Below, one piece after another: positions 18,987 to 27,476 of a stretch of 64,000 bases of DNA. Source of the stretch: Dehalogenimonas lykanthroporepellens BL-DC-9. Its GTDB lineage: Bacteria > Chloroflexota > Dehalococcoidia > Dehalococcoidales > Dehalococcoidaceae. The stretch spans positions 1,116,001 to 1,180,000 of the forward strand of contig CP002084.1 of NCBI GenBank assembly GCA_000143165.1, written 5' to 3'. A program made the translations under genes and the position numbers. A model generated the notes under the pieces. The model made no database searches, was not told the origin of the DNA, and saw only the letters and a program-made list of their open reading frames with translations. The stretch's first letter is position 1. Every line of letters starts with the position of its first letter.

Positions 18987-20177
18987 GGAATCTCTGAACA
19001 AGTCACGTTTGATGAGGTATAATTAGTCATCCATAAACGAAGGATGGCGAAGTTAATGAAGACCTTGTCATTTGCCAGTCTGGCTTATGCTAACAAAAAG
19101 AAACAGACGCGACGGGAAGTATTCCTTCAGGAAATGGATCGGGTAATTCCCTGGAAAGAACTACTGGAAATCATAGTTGAGTATTACCCCAAAGCCGGTA
19201 ATGGTCGACATCCAATGCCGCTGGAGCGCATGCTACGGATATATTTCATGCAACAGTGGTACGGTTTATCGGATCCGGCGATGGAAGACGCGCTTTACGA
19301 TATAGAATCGATGAGACGATTTGCCGGAATCGATATCCAATCTGACCCTGTACCGGATGAAAGTACTATACTGCATTTTCGTCATCTGCTGGAGAAGCAC
19401 AATCTGACCATGGCGTTATTTGAAAAGACAAGGAATTATCTTTCAGACAAAGGTTTATTGTTAAAAGAAGGGACAATAGTCGACGCTACGATAATCAATG
19501 CGCCATCTTCGACCAAAAACCGGGATAAGGCCCGAGACCCACAGATGCGACAGACCAAAAAGGGGAATCAGTGGTATTTTGGCATGAAGGCTCATATAGG
19601 CGCAGACACCGGCAAGGGACTGGCGCATACGATAGTGGTGACCGATGCCTCAGTTCATGATTCACAGGTCATGGATAAGTTACTGCACGGAGAGGAAAAG
19701 GCGGTCTATGGAGATAAAGCCTATACCAGTGAGGAAAGGCAAAGACGTTACGAATCCCGAGGCATTGATTGGCGGGTAAAACGCAAAGCCAGCCGGCACT
19801 ATCAACTGACACCGGAAGACGCCGAGTTTAACCGAAGACAAGGCAAAGTTCGAGCCAAGGGTGAGCATGCGTTTCTGGTGGTCAAGCATCTATGGCGATA
19901 CCGGAAGGTCAAATACAAAGGCCTCCACAAGAATATGGTGCAGGTCTTCAGCCTGTTCACGCTGGCTAATTTATATCTGGTACGCCGGGAATTAAGCATG
20001 ATGGCAACCTGAAGGGTGAATTGCGCCCAATAACCGGAAAACCGCTCCTTCAGGGTGGAGCAAACCGGATAAAGGCCGGTGTAACCTGCCAAAAACACTG
20101 CGGTTTCGCTTCGTGGGCGCAAGATATCACCAACAATATCACCGAAACTTTACAACTATGTGTTTTTCAGAGGTTCC
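18987..20177 (+). mobile_element. IS5-family insertion sequence, complete
   Basis: The element is 1191 bp. Terminal inverted repeats begin GGAATCTCTGAA on the left and GGAACCTCTGAA on the right (read inward). It is flanked by the 4-bp direct duplication CTAA (18983-18986 and 20178-20181), fitting the YTAR target preference of the IS5 group. The single transposase gene is intact, so the copy could be active. Confidence 0.93.
19044..20012 (+). CDS. IS5-family transposase
   Basis: This is a 322-residue DDE transposase. The N-terminal DUF772-like domain (MERMLRIYFMQQWYGLSD-type segment, residues 50-75) is followed by the catalytic core: first Asp in TIVDATIINAP, second in VYGDKAYTS, and the Glu region in KGEHAFLVVKHLWRYRKVKYKG. 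Length and domain order match the IS5 group. It lies wholly within the element bounded by CTAA duplications. No frameshift is seen. Confidence 0.94.
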   Translation: MAKLMKTLSFASLAYANKKKQTRREVFLQEMDRVIPWKELLEIIVEYYPKAGNGRHPMPLERMLRIYFMQQWYGLSDPAMEDALYDIESMRRFAGIDIQSDPVPDESTILHFRHLLEKHNLTMALFEKTRNYLSDKGLLLKEGTIVDATIINAPSSTKNRDKARDPQMRQTKKGNQWYFGMKAHIGADTGKGLAHTIVVTDASVHDSQVMDKLLHGEEKAVYGDKAYTSEERQRRYESRGIDWRVKRKASRHYQLTPEDAEFNRRQGKVRAKGEHAFLVVKHLWRYRKVKYKGLHKNMVQVFSLFTLANLYLVRRELSMMAT

Positions 20178-20320
20178 CTAACTCTACCGTTCTCAAAGAG
20201 TTGTTTACTCTCAAGCAACAGACGAGAGTTACGCCAAAAGTACGCTACCTAAGCCTAAACTACTGAAAGAGGTGTGGATCATTGATTTCGTTTGTTGCTC
20301 CGCCCCAAAAAGGTAGTGTC

Positions 20321-20349
20321 TTGCGTCATAGCTATTGCACGCCTATAAT
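20321..20349 (+). promoter_or_regulatory. Promoter of the methylase/nuclease operon
   Basis: TTGCGT (20321-20326) and TATAAT (20344-20349) are 17 bp apart. Transcription should begin near 20356, which rules out the far-upstream TTG at 20335 as the methylase start. Confidence 0.65.
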
Positions 20350-20394
20350 TGCCCTAATCAAAAGGACTGGTTTTTAAAAAGGGACTGGTTTCTG

Positions 20395-21564
20395 TTGCTA
20401 GAAAGAAATGACGTCATAGAAAGCAAACCACTCAACCGTCGTCTGAGCGCCGCCAAGGCCGCCAAGCAGGACGAGTTCTACACTCAGTACGTCGACATCC
20501 AGAAAGAAATCGAAGCCTACCTCGAGTTCGACCCGAACACCTTTCGCGGCAAGGTCGTCTACTGCAACTGCGACGATCCCTTCGAGAGCAACTTCTTCAA
20601 GTACTTCGCCGCCAACTTCAACAAGCTCGGCCTGAAGAAGCTCATCACCACCAGCTACGATGGCTCCCCCATCGCCGGGCAATTAAACCTGTTCCCGGAA
20701 TACAACGAGGGCAACGGCAAGCGCCAAAAACCGAAAGCGGTCGCATTCATTATTGATCATGTGAAGGACGAAGACGGTGACGGTGCCGCCAATGTGACCG
20801 ACGTATCCTTATTCCTCAAACGCAACAAGGCTGCCCGTATCGCCCTCAAGGGCAACGATCAATACCCCGGCGGCGACTTCCGTAGCCCCGAATGCCTTGC
20901 CTTCCTCAAAGAAACCGATATCGTAGTCACCAACCCGCCGTTCTCGCTGTTCCGTGAGTACGTGGCACAGCTCATGGAGTACGGGAAGAAATTCGTCATC
21001 ATCGGACCGAAGAGTGCCATCACCTACAAAGAGATTTTCCCGCTGATCAAAGAATCTAAGCTTTGGCTAGGGTCAGGATTCGCTAACGGGAACGCCTACT
21101 TCAGCATTCCAACCCATGCATGCCGAGAGTTCGCAGATGGCGTTTATGACGAAACCACAGGGCTGGTGAAGTTCCGTAATGTCGGATGGTTCACCAACCT
21201 CGACCATGGCCGTCGTCACGAGAAACTTCCACTAATGACAATGGCAGACAACCTGAAGTTCAGCAAGCACAAGGAGATAAAGGGCAAGGCGGCCTACGCC
21301 AGGTACGACAACTACGACGCCATTGAAGTGCCGTTCACCGATGCCATTCCCAACGACTACGAAGGTATCATGGGCGTCCCCATTACCTTCCTTGACAAGT
21401 ACAACCCTGAGCAGTTCGAGATCATCGGGTTAGCCGCGGGGAATATTCGCGGACTTGCCGGCATTCCCAGTGCTACCGGCAAGGACGGGCCATACATGGA
21501 TGGCAAACTGAAATACGGCCGCATCCTCATCCGCCACCGCCACCCGACAAAGGAGAAAAAATAG
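20395..21564 (+). CDS. EcoRI-type adenine-specific DNA methyltransferase
   Basis: The protein of about 389 residues resembles the EcoRI methylase family. It has a [12 protein letters not shown] segment near the N-terminus, a CDDPFESNF block, and the catalytic NPPF motif in [12 protein letters not shown] near residue 182. It should place N6-methyladenine to protect sites cut by its partner. The start is uncertain: TTG at 20395 is the best in-frame candidate downstream of the promoter, and a duplicated GGACTGGTTT just before it gives only a weak ribosome site. Its TAG overlaps the GTG start of the nuclease gene by one base, so the pair is coupled. Confidence 0.85.
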   Translation: MLERNDVIESKPLNRRLSAAKAAKQDEFYTQYVDIQKEIEAYLEFDPNTFRGKVVYCNCDDPFESNFFKYFAANFNKLGLKKLITTSYDGSPIAGQLNLFPEYNEGNGKRQKPKAVAFIIDHVKDEDGDGAANVTDVSLFLKRNKAARIALKGNDQYPGGDFRSPECLAFLKETDIVVTNPPFSLFREYVAQLMEYGKKFVIIGPKSAITYKEIFPLIKESKLWLGSGFANGNAYFSIPTHACREFADGVYDETTGLVKFRNVGWFTNLDHGRRHEKLPLMTMADNLKFSKHKEIKGKAAYARYDNYDAIEVPFTDAIPNDYEGIMGVPITFLDKYNPEQFEIIGLAAGNIRGLAGIPSATGKDGPYMDGKLKYGRILIRHRHPTKEKK

Positions 21565-22730
21565 TGAAAACTACCCTCCGTACCGATCTCACCGTCGCCG
21601 ATGTCTGCAATGGTTTCGTTTACAACCAGCTCGAAGGAAGAGGCCTCTTCGGGCTAGGCGGTAAACTTACCATCCAGCCGGAGTATCAGCGGAACTATAT
21701 CTACGCTGAGAGCGAAGGAAAACGCGAGCAGGCGGTCATACACTCGCTACTCAAAGGGTATCCGCTCGGGCTGATCTACTTCAACAAGGTCACTGCGGAT
21801 AAGTTCGAAGTCTTGGACGGCCAGCAGCGAATAACCAGTATCGGGCGGTTCGTTACGAATAAATTCGCCATCATGGATAACGGCAATCCGAAGAATTTCG
21901 ACAGCCTGCCTCTCGACCAGCAGAAGCGGATTAAAGAATCTAAGCTACTGATCTACGAGTGCGAGGGGGCGGAAACAGAGATCAAGCAGTGGTTCGAAAC
22001 GATCAACATCGCCGGCGTCCCTCTCAACGCGCAGGAGCTCCTAAATGCCATCTACTCGGGGCCATTCGTTACACTTGCGAAGGCCGAGTTCAGCAACAGC
22101 CAGAACGCCAACATCCAAAAATGGAGTGCCTACATCAAGGGTAGCGCCAACCGGCAGAACTTTCTGGAGCGGGCACTCGATTGGGTGAGCAAGGGCGACA
22201 TCGGTAGCTACATGAGCGCTCACCGCAACGATAAGGACATCAATGAACTCAAGACCTACTTCAACAGCGTAATCGACTGGATTTCAACGGTTTTCACAGA
22301 TGTTAAGAAAGAGATGCAGGGTTTAGAGTGGGGCAAGCTCTACGAGCAATATCACTCCCAGTCATACAACCCGGAGAAGGTGTCCGCCGACGTGAAGCGG
22401 CTCTACGCCGACCCCTACGTAAAGAAGAAACGCGGGGTATTCGAGTTCATCCTTGGCGGCCAGCAGGACACGAAGCTCCTTGAGGTGCGCGTCTTTGATG
22501 ACGCCACCAAGCAGTCAGTCTATGAGAAGCAAACAGACGTGGCACAGGCGAAGGGCGAGTCCAACTGTCCGCTCTGCGCAATTGGACACAACGCGAACAA
22601 AAGCAGAATCTATAAGTTTAACGAAATGGACGCCGACCACGTTTCCGCGTGGAGCAAGGGCGGCGACAGCTCGCCTGAGAATTGCGAAATGCTATGCATT
22701 ACCCACAATCGGGCCAAAGGTAATTTATAG
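21564..22730 (+). CDS. DUF262/GmrSD-like protein with C-terminal HNH nuclease
   Basis: The 388-residue protein has an N-terminal DUF262 (ParB/GmrS-like) domain with the motif [12 protein letters not shown] near residue 90, and a C-terminal HNH domain ([13 protein letters not shown] ... [27 protein letters not shown]). DUF262 domains use NTP, and with HNH they form restriction enzymes, including type IV GmrSD. Pairing with an EcoRI-type methylase suggests a modification-sensitive or classical restriction system. It starts at GTG 21564, overlapping the methylase stop. Which bases it cuts is unknown. Confidence 0.87.
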   Translation: MKTTLRTDLTVADVCNGFVYNQLEGRGLFGLGGKLTIQPEYQRNYIYAESEGKREQAVIHSLLKGYPLGLIYFNKVTADKFEVLDGQQRITSIGRFVTNKFAIMDNGNPKNFDSLPLDQQKRIKESKLLIYECEGAETEIKQWFETINIAGVPLNAQELLNAIYSGPFVTLAKAEFSNSQNANIQKWSAYIKGSANRQNFLERALDWVSKGDIGSYMSAHRNDKDINELKTYFNSVIDWISTVFTDVKKEMQGLEWGKLYEQYHSQSYNPEKVSADVKRLYADPYVKKKRGVFEFILGGQQDTKLLEVRVFDDATKQSVYEKQTDVAQAKGESNCPLCAIGHNANKSRIYKFNEMDADHVSAWSKGGDSSPENCEMLCITHNRAKGNL

Positions 22731-23093
22731 TATGGCTTTGCCCTGATATCTAAAAACGAGCCCAGTTTCATGCTGGTCTGCAATGATGGCCGCGTGGCCT
22801 TACCAACCCCTCGTTCTGATTTAGTATCAACCACTCCCAGATATCAACCCGTGTTTCAGGTATAGTCCGATTCTCCAACCGATGGGCCTTGATAAGCAAT
22901 GGGTTTTACAGCATAGTAAACACGTGATATGCTTTACTCAAGAATTTTTGAGAAAAAATCACTTTACTCAAACAAGAAAATCATTTTGAAAAATTCACAC
23001 ATTTTTGAGTATAGTTAAAGTTGTTATCACTTTACTCAAAATATTTAGGTCAACGCTGATAAATCTTGTAAAATCATCCAACTCTATAATGAG
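22731..23093. promoter_or_regulatory. AT-rich upstream region with repeated CTTTACTCAA boxes
   Basis: CTTTACTCAA occurs at 22932-22941, 22962-22971 and 23030-23039. An inverted relative (TTTTTGAGTATAGTTAAAG) lies at about 23002-23020, and a local CTCAAGAATTTTTGAG palindrome overlaps the first copy. A TATAAT at 23085-23090 lies directly before the small winged-helix gene. The boxes look like an operator array, plausibly for that regulator. Confidence 0.5.
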
Positions 23094-23363
23094 ATGAAAA
23101 CAGAAATACTTGAACTAACTCGCTCACAGCATGCAATCCCAATACTCGATCACATGTTTGAACGTCCAATCTTTAAGAGTAATAGTATTAAGAGCCTGCC
23201 AAACACGCCAACAAAAGCTACCATAACAGGTTTATTAAATACTCTTAAAGAGGCTGGTATTCTTGTAGTAATCCGTGAGAGTTCAGGCCGCAGGCCGCAA
23301 ATCCTGGCCTTTCCAAAACTGTTAAACCTTTGCGAAGGTTCTGATGTAATTTCCCCGAGATAG
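23094..23363 (+). CDS. Small winged-helix DNA-binding protein
   Basis: The 89-residue protein resembles the C-terminal winged-helix domain of Fic-family proteins (LTRSQHAIPILDHMFERP, then TKATITGLLNTLKEAGIL, then a basic wing GRRPQILAF). No Fic catalytic domain is present. It could be a stand-alone regulator or a detached Fic tail. The only upstream -10 (23085-23090) lies so close that the mRNA would start at or near the ATG, giving a leaderless transcript. Repeated boxes upstream suggest autoregulation. Low GC content marks it as accessory. Confidence 0.6.
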   Translation: MKTEILELTRSQHAIPILDHMFERPIFKSNSIKSLPNTPTKATITGLLNTLKEAGILVVIRESSGRRPQILAFPKLLNLCEGSDVISPR

Positions 23364-23481
23364 CCCTTCAAAATTCAAGCCCCCGTGTTTCCGGCAGAGT
23401 GCGACTCTCCCCCGTCTCCACCGCAAACTAACAAACGTTGCCCCCCTTGCACCCCACCCCCCAATCCGCTAAAGTTCCACC

Positions 23482-24882
23482 ATGCCTAAACAAAAACTGG
23501 TCTTCGTCTGTTCCGGGTGCGGTAACGAAAGCCCCAAGTGGCAGGGCAAGTGCCCCGGGTGCGGCGAATGGAACACCATGTACGAACAGGCGGTCAGCAC
23601 CGCCAAACCGGCGGCGCGCCGCAAGCCGGCCGGCGCCAATCTGCCCCAGAGCCTGTCCGACATCAAACTGGACGCCGGTGCGGAACGCCTGCCGGTAGGC
23701 CTGGGCGAAATAGACCGGGTGCTGGGTGGGGGGCTTGTACCCGGGTCTCTCACACTCATCGGCGGTGAGCCTGGCATCGGCAAGTCCACCCTTCTATTAC
23801 AGATCTCCGCCCTGCTGGCCGAGGGCGCGCCGGTGCTGTACGTTTCCGGCGAGGAAACCCGCCACCAGATAAAAACGCGCGCGGCGCGGCTGGGCATCGA
23901 CGGCAAGCAGTTATACCTGCTGAACGAAACCGACCTGGAAGCGATTACCGAGGAACTGGACCGGCTGTCGCCGGGACTGGCGGTCATCGACTCCATCCAG
24001 ACAATCTATACCCCCGACCTGGAGATGGCCCCCGGCGGCGTATCCCAAGTGCGGGAATGCGCCGCCCGGCTGGTGCGGTGGGCCAAGTCCACCCAGGTGC
24101 CGGTGCTGATTGCCGGCCACGTCACCAAGGACGGGGCCATCGCCGGGCCGCGACTGCTGGAGCATATCGTGGACACGGTGCTGTACCTGGAGGGCGAGCA
24201 GTTCTCCAGCTACCGGATACTGCGGTCGGTCAAGAACCGCTACGGCTCGGTCAACGAGGTGGGCATCTTCGAGATGAAACCGCAGGGGCTGACCGAGGTG
24301 CAGAACCCTTCCGAAGTGTTTCTGTCACGCGACCGCCAGAACCCGATAGGCTCGGCGGTGGTGCCGGTGCTGGAAGGATCGCGGCCGCTCCTTGTCGAAA
24401 TACAGGCGCTGACCAACGCCACCAGCTTCGGCCAGCCGCGCCGAACCGCCAACGGGCTGGATTTCGGGCGGCTCCTCATCATCACCGCGGTACTGTCGCG
24501 CCGGGCCTATCTCAAACTGGGTAACCAGGATGTCATCGCCTCGGTGACGGGTGGGCTGAACGTCGCCGAACCGGCCGCCGACCTGGCGGCGGCCATCGCC
24601 ATCGCTTCCAGCTACAAGAACATCGCGGTGGACCCGCGTCTGGCGGCCATCGGCGAGGTGGGGCTGTCCGGGGAAATCCGCAACGTGCCGCAACTGGAAA
24701 GAAGGCTGAGCGAAGCGCGGCGGCTGGGCTTTACCGCCGCCATCGTACCGGCATCGGCCCGGGCCAGATCCGAATGGCCGGATTTCAAGCTGATTCACGC
24801 CCGGGACATCCGCCAGGCGCTGGGCGCGGCGCTGACCGGACAGGCGGAGACCGAAGAGCTGTTTCCGGACACGACCGACTGA
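23482..24882 (+). CDS. radA: DNA repair protein RadA/Sms
   Basis: RadA is a RecA-like, DnaB-like helicase that processes recombination intermediates. The 466-residue protein has the N-terminal zinc finger (CSGCGNESPKWQGKCPGCGEW), Walker A GGEPGIGKSTL, the RadA-specific KNRYGS motif, and the C-terminal Lon-like domain (GGLNVAEPAADLAAAIAIASS). Start and length are normal. It lies at the junction between accessory DNA on the left and an AT-rich gene pair on the right. Confidence 0.96.
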   Translation: MPKQKLVFVCSGCGNESPKWQGKCPGCGEWNTMYEQAVSTAKPAARRKPAGANLPQSLSDIKLDAGAERLPVGLGEIDRVLGGGLVPGSLTLIGGEPGIGKSTLLLQISALLAEGAPVLYVSGEETRHQIKTRAARLGIDGKQLYLLNETDLEAITEELDRLSPGLAVIDSIQTIYTPDLEMAPGGVSQVRECAARLVRWAKSTQVPVLIAGHVTKDGAIAGPRLLEHIVDTVLYLEGEQFSSYRILRSVKNRYGSVNEVGIFEMKPQGLTEVQNPSEVFLSRDRQNPIGSAVVPVLEGSRPLLVEIQALTNATSFGQPRRTANGLDFGRLLIITAVLSRRAYLKLGNQDVIASVTGGLNVAEPAADLAAAIAIASSYKNIAVDPRLAAIGEVGLSGEIRNVPQLERRLSEARRLGFTAAIVPASARARSEWPDFKLIHARDIRQALGAALTGQAETEELFPDTTD

Positions 24883-24915
24883 ATAATTGACCAACTAGTC
24901 AAACAAGGAGACTTA

Positions 24916-26055
24916 ATGATAGCAATTGACCCGGGATCCATTGCCCAAATAATGCAGAACACAAACGGAATTTGGACTGTTCCAGATACAATTGTCAACG
25001 CCATCTCTCAGAAATTAACATCAGATACTAATACTCTCGAGGATGAAAAAGAACGGTTTGAAAAGGAGTTCAGAGACTGCCGAAAAAGTGATTCCCCGAT
25101 AAATATTGACTACTACCTTAAGGGCGAAGTAAGTCTTGATGCCTATACAGCATTTTATTTACCACGCTATTCTTTAATACCAGCGATAAGCTTCCGCGAC
25201 CTGTCACTGCACTCGAATCTGAAACAATTACCGGACGAAATAAAAATACTAGATATGGGAAGCGGTACAGGTGCGATTACTCTTGGTTTACTCCACTTTC
25301 TAACTGAACTTGGCTACCCACGCGAGTCAATCCAGATAGTGAACTTGGATTGTTGTGGTCCAGCAACAAAAAGAAGAAAGGATTTGATCAGTTCATGCGG
25401 GTTTGACAGGTACCATATTGCCCACGAAACAATTGACTTCAATCACACGTCTATTTTGAGTTCAACATTAGAGTATTATGGACCATTTGATTATATCTTT
25501 ACCGGAAGCTGTCTTACCGAGCTCGATCATACGGTAATAGATACGCTTATCAAATTATTCTCACGTACACTTAGCGAACCAGGGGCGATAATTATTGCCG
25601 AGGCACGGCGAACATATACCGGAAACTTGATCCATAGGCTGGCGCTGAATGCTCCAAATCACGGATTGAATGTATATTATCCTTGTATTGATATGCATTG
25701 TTCTTCATCATCTTGCTGGTGTTGGCGCGAACACAGCTATGCTCCTCCAAACATTCGGCTACCCGATGGTAAACGACTCACCGGCGTCGACAACAATCTT
25801 ACCCTTAATTGGTTGATTCTTACAAAATTACCGGTCCGGATATTAGATAATTTTCAAGCCAGAGAGCCTGAGCTTCGTTGGGATATAATTAACAAAGAGC
25901 CAAAGCCGCATTATCAAAATACTGAAAACTTCGGCGTTTGTAGTGATGAAGATATAATGTTGGATGTTAGTAAAGTCGGGCGCCACCACTGTAGACGTGG
26001 TTCAATCGTAGGTTTCGATAATAACGGCGTAGTTCAAAGGGTGGTAACATTATAG
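24916..26055 (+). CDS. Rsm22-like SAM-dependent methyltransferase domain protein
   Basis: The 379-residue protein has a Rossmann methyltransferase core. Motif I is ILDMGSGTGAITLGLL (residues about 113-128), followed by an acidic strand end VNLDC and later FTGSCLTEL. A cysteine-rich stretch follows (YYPCIDMHCSSSSCWCWREHS), recalling the PCxxxxxCP...WC pattern of the Rsm22 family, which is linked to Fe-S binding and small-subunit ribosome assembly. The stop TAG abuts the ATG of the next gene, so the two are translationally coupled. Low GC compared with radA points to acquisition. Function and substrate are unproven. Confidence 0.65.
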   Translation: MIAIDPGSIAQIMQNTNGIWTVPDTIVNAISQKLTSDTNTLEDEKERFEKEFRDCRKSDSPINIDYYLKGEVSLDAYTAFYLPRYSLIPAISFRDLSLHSNLKQLPDEIKILDMGSGTGAITLGLLHFLTELGYPRESIQIVNLDCCGPATKRRKDLISSCGFDRYHIAHETIDFNHTSILSSTLEYYGPFDYIFTGSCLTELDHTVIDTLIKLFSRTLSEPGAIIIAEARRTYTGNLIHRLALNAPNHGLNVYYPCIDMHCSSSSCWCWREHSYAPPNIRLPDGKRLTGVDNNLTLNWLILTKLPVRILDNFQAREPELRWDIINKEPKPHYQNTENFGVCSDEDIMLDVSKVGRHHCRRGSIVGFDNNGVVQRVVTL

Positions 26056-27003
26056 ATGATTATCTCAGCCAGTCGCAGAACTGATCTCCCAGCTTTCTAT
26101 TCTGAATGGTTCATAAATAGGATCCAAGCTGGGTTCTGTTGTGTCGTAAATCCTTTGAATGCACATCAAGTCTCAAGGGTGTCTCTAAAACCAGAGGACG
26201 TAACCGCCATTGTTCTGTGGTCAAAAAACCCTGCACCTTTAATACCTTCTCTACCGATTTTAGACCGAATGGGATACCGTTATTATTTTCAATACACTTT
26301 AAATGATTACTCTAATGATCTCGAGCAACGAATTCCTCCTTTCCACCAAAGATTGGATACATTTAAAAGTCTTGCAAATAAAATAGGTCAACAACGAACC
26401 ATTTGGCGATATGACCCCATAATATTTTCACCATCCCTGGATGAAAGTTACCATCTCGACCGCTTCAACAAGATTGCAACAGAACTGAATGGAAGCACAA
26501 ATCGAGTAATGATTAGCATTCTCGATATGTACGATAAAGTAAGTAACCGCCTCGAAAAGCAGGGGCAATACTTCAACACCGCATACTCACCTGATCCTCC
26601 TGGGGGGAAACTTCTAACTTTTCTCCGAGAATTACACGATATCGCCGGAACTAATGGCATGGAGATATTTAGTTGTGCCGAAGAAACAGATTTTGCCGAT
26701 GCGGGCATTCAGCATGGGCATTGCATCGACACCGATTTGATACGTCAGCTTTGGCACTTGCCGATTAAATTTAAGAAAGACAAAGGCCAAAGAAAAGCTT
26801 GCGGTTGCAGTGTAAGTAAAGATATTGGAGCTAACAGCACCTGCCTCCACGAATGCGTCTATTGCTACTCAACAATGAGCCTTGAACTTTCACGAAAACG
26901 TTATAAACAGCATGACCCAACATCACCTTTTCTCTGGGGTACCGGTAATATTCCCGCCGAAAAAGAACTAAAACCAAATCACTCCCAACTTGAGTTATTA
27001 TAA
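26056..27003 (+). CDS. DUF1848 family protein (radical-SAM-like cysteine motif)
   Basis: The 315-residue protein matches my memory of DUF1848: N-terminal ISASRRTDLPAFYSEWF, central ILWSKNP-like segment (VLWSKNPAPL) and RYDPIIFSP. A C-terminal cysteine cluster (CGCSVSKDIG ... CLHECVYCYST) contains a CxxxCxYC-type Fe-S/SAM motif. It is expressed with the Rsm22-like gene with no intergenic gap. Having the CxxxCxxC motif at the C-terminus instead of the N-terminus is unusual for radical-SAM proteins. The reaction is unknown. Confidence 0.75.
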   Translation: MIISASRRTDLPAFYSEWFINRIQAGFCCVVNPLNAHQVSRVSLKPEDVTAIVLWSKNPAPLIPSLPILDRMGYRYYFQYTLNDYSNDLEQRIPPFHQRLDTFKSLANKIGQQRTIWRYDPIIFSPSLDESYHLDRFNKIATELNGSTNRVMISILDMYDKVSNRLEKQGQYFNTAYSPDPPGGKLLTFLRELHDIAGTNGMEIFSCAEETDFADAGIQHGHCIDTDLIRQLWHLPIKFKKDKGQRKACGCSVSKDIGANSTCLHECVYCYSTMSLELSRKRYKQHDPTSPFLWGTGNIPAEKELKPNHSQLELL

Positions 27004-27056
27004 CGAGTCATGTATAACTCAATAGCCTCTCTAATCCGTCTGGTAGTCGCTTCAAA

Positions 27057-27428
27057 TTGAAACAAACAATTCGTATATTACTAATATTTGTCGGTACCGT
27101 TTCCGTCGGCCTGGGCATACTGGGCATCTTCCTTCCGTTACTCCCGACAACACCGCTTCTGCTTCTGGCGGCGGCCTGCTACGCCCGCAGTTCCCAGCGT
27201 TTCCATGACTGGTTGTTAAATCACCGGGTGTTCGGCGAATACATCCGCAACTACCGCGACCACCGGGCCATCAGGTACCGGGCCAAGGTGACGGCCATCA
27301 GCCTGCTATGGATAACCATCGGCATCAGCATTTTTCTGGTGGGTTACTTCTGGGTCAGGTTGCTTCTGCTGGGTATCGCCGTGGGCGTCACCTGGCACCT
27401 GCTGTCACTCAAAACCATCCGCTCGTAA
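27057..27428 (+). CDS. DUF454 (YbaN-like) inner-membrane protein
   Basis: The 123-residue membrane protein has an N-terminal hydrophobic hairpin (LGILGIFLPLLPTTPLLLLAAACYARSS), followed by a conserved amphipathic part (RFHDWLLNHRVFGEYIRNYRDHRAI) and two more hydrophobic segments. This layout is diagnostic of DUF454. The likely start is TTG at 27057. GC content returns to the core level here. A terminator follows at 27433-27461. The role is unknown. Confidence 0.88.
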   Translation: MKQTIRILLIFVGTVSVGLGILGIFLPLLPTTPLLLLAAACYARSSQRFHDWLLNHRVFGEYIRNYRDHRAIRYRAKVTAISLLWITIGISIFLVGYFWVRLLLLGIAVGVTWHLLSLKTIRS

Positions 27429-27432
27429 CAAT

Positions 27433-27461
27433 AAAGGAGCCTCCGGAGAGGCTCCTTTTAT
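27433..27461. terminator. Bidirectional terminator between DUF454 gene and MFS exporter
   Basis: An 11-bp stem AAAGGAGCCTC / GAGGCTCCTTT closes on a CGGA loop and is followed by TTTA. A tail rich in A precedes it, so it can act on both convergent transcripts. Confidence 0.85.
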
Positions 27462-27476
27462 CTGCCGCCAACCGGG

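Noticed and set aside
18802-19026. A 74-codon frame between the hicA remnant and the IS5 element
   Set aside because: It crosses the IS boundary and has no ribosome site or family resemblance.
22931-23040. CTTTACTCAA repeats as a CRISPR array
   Set aside because: Repeats are 10 bp, irregularly spaced (30 and 68 bp), one is inverted, and there are no cas genes.
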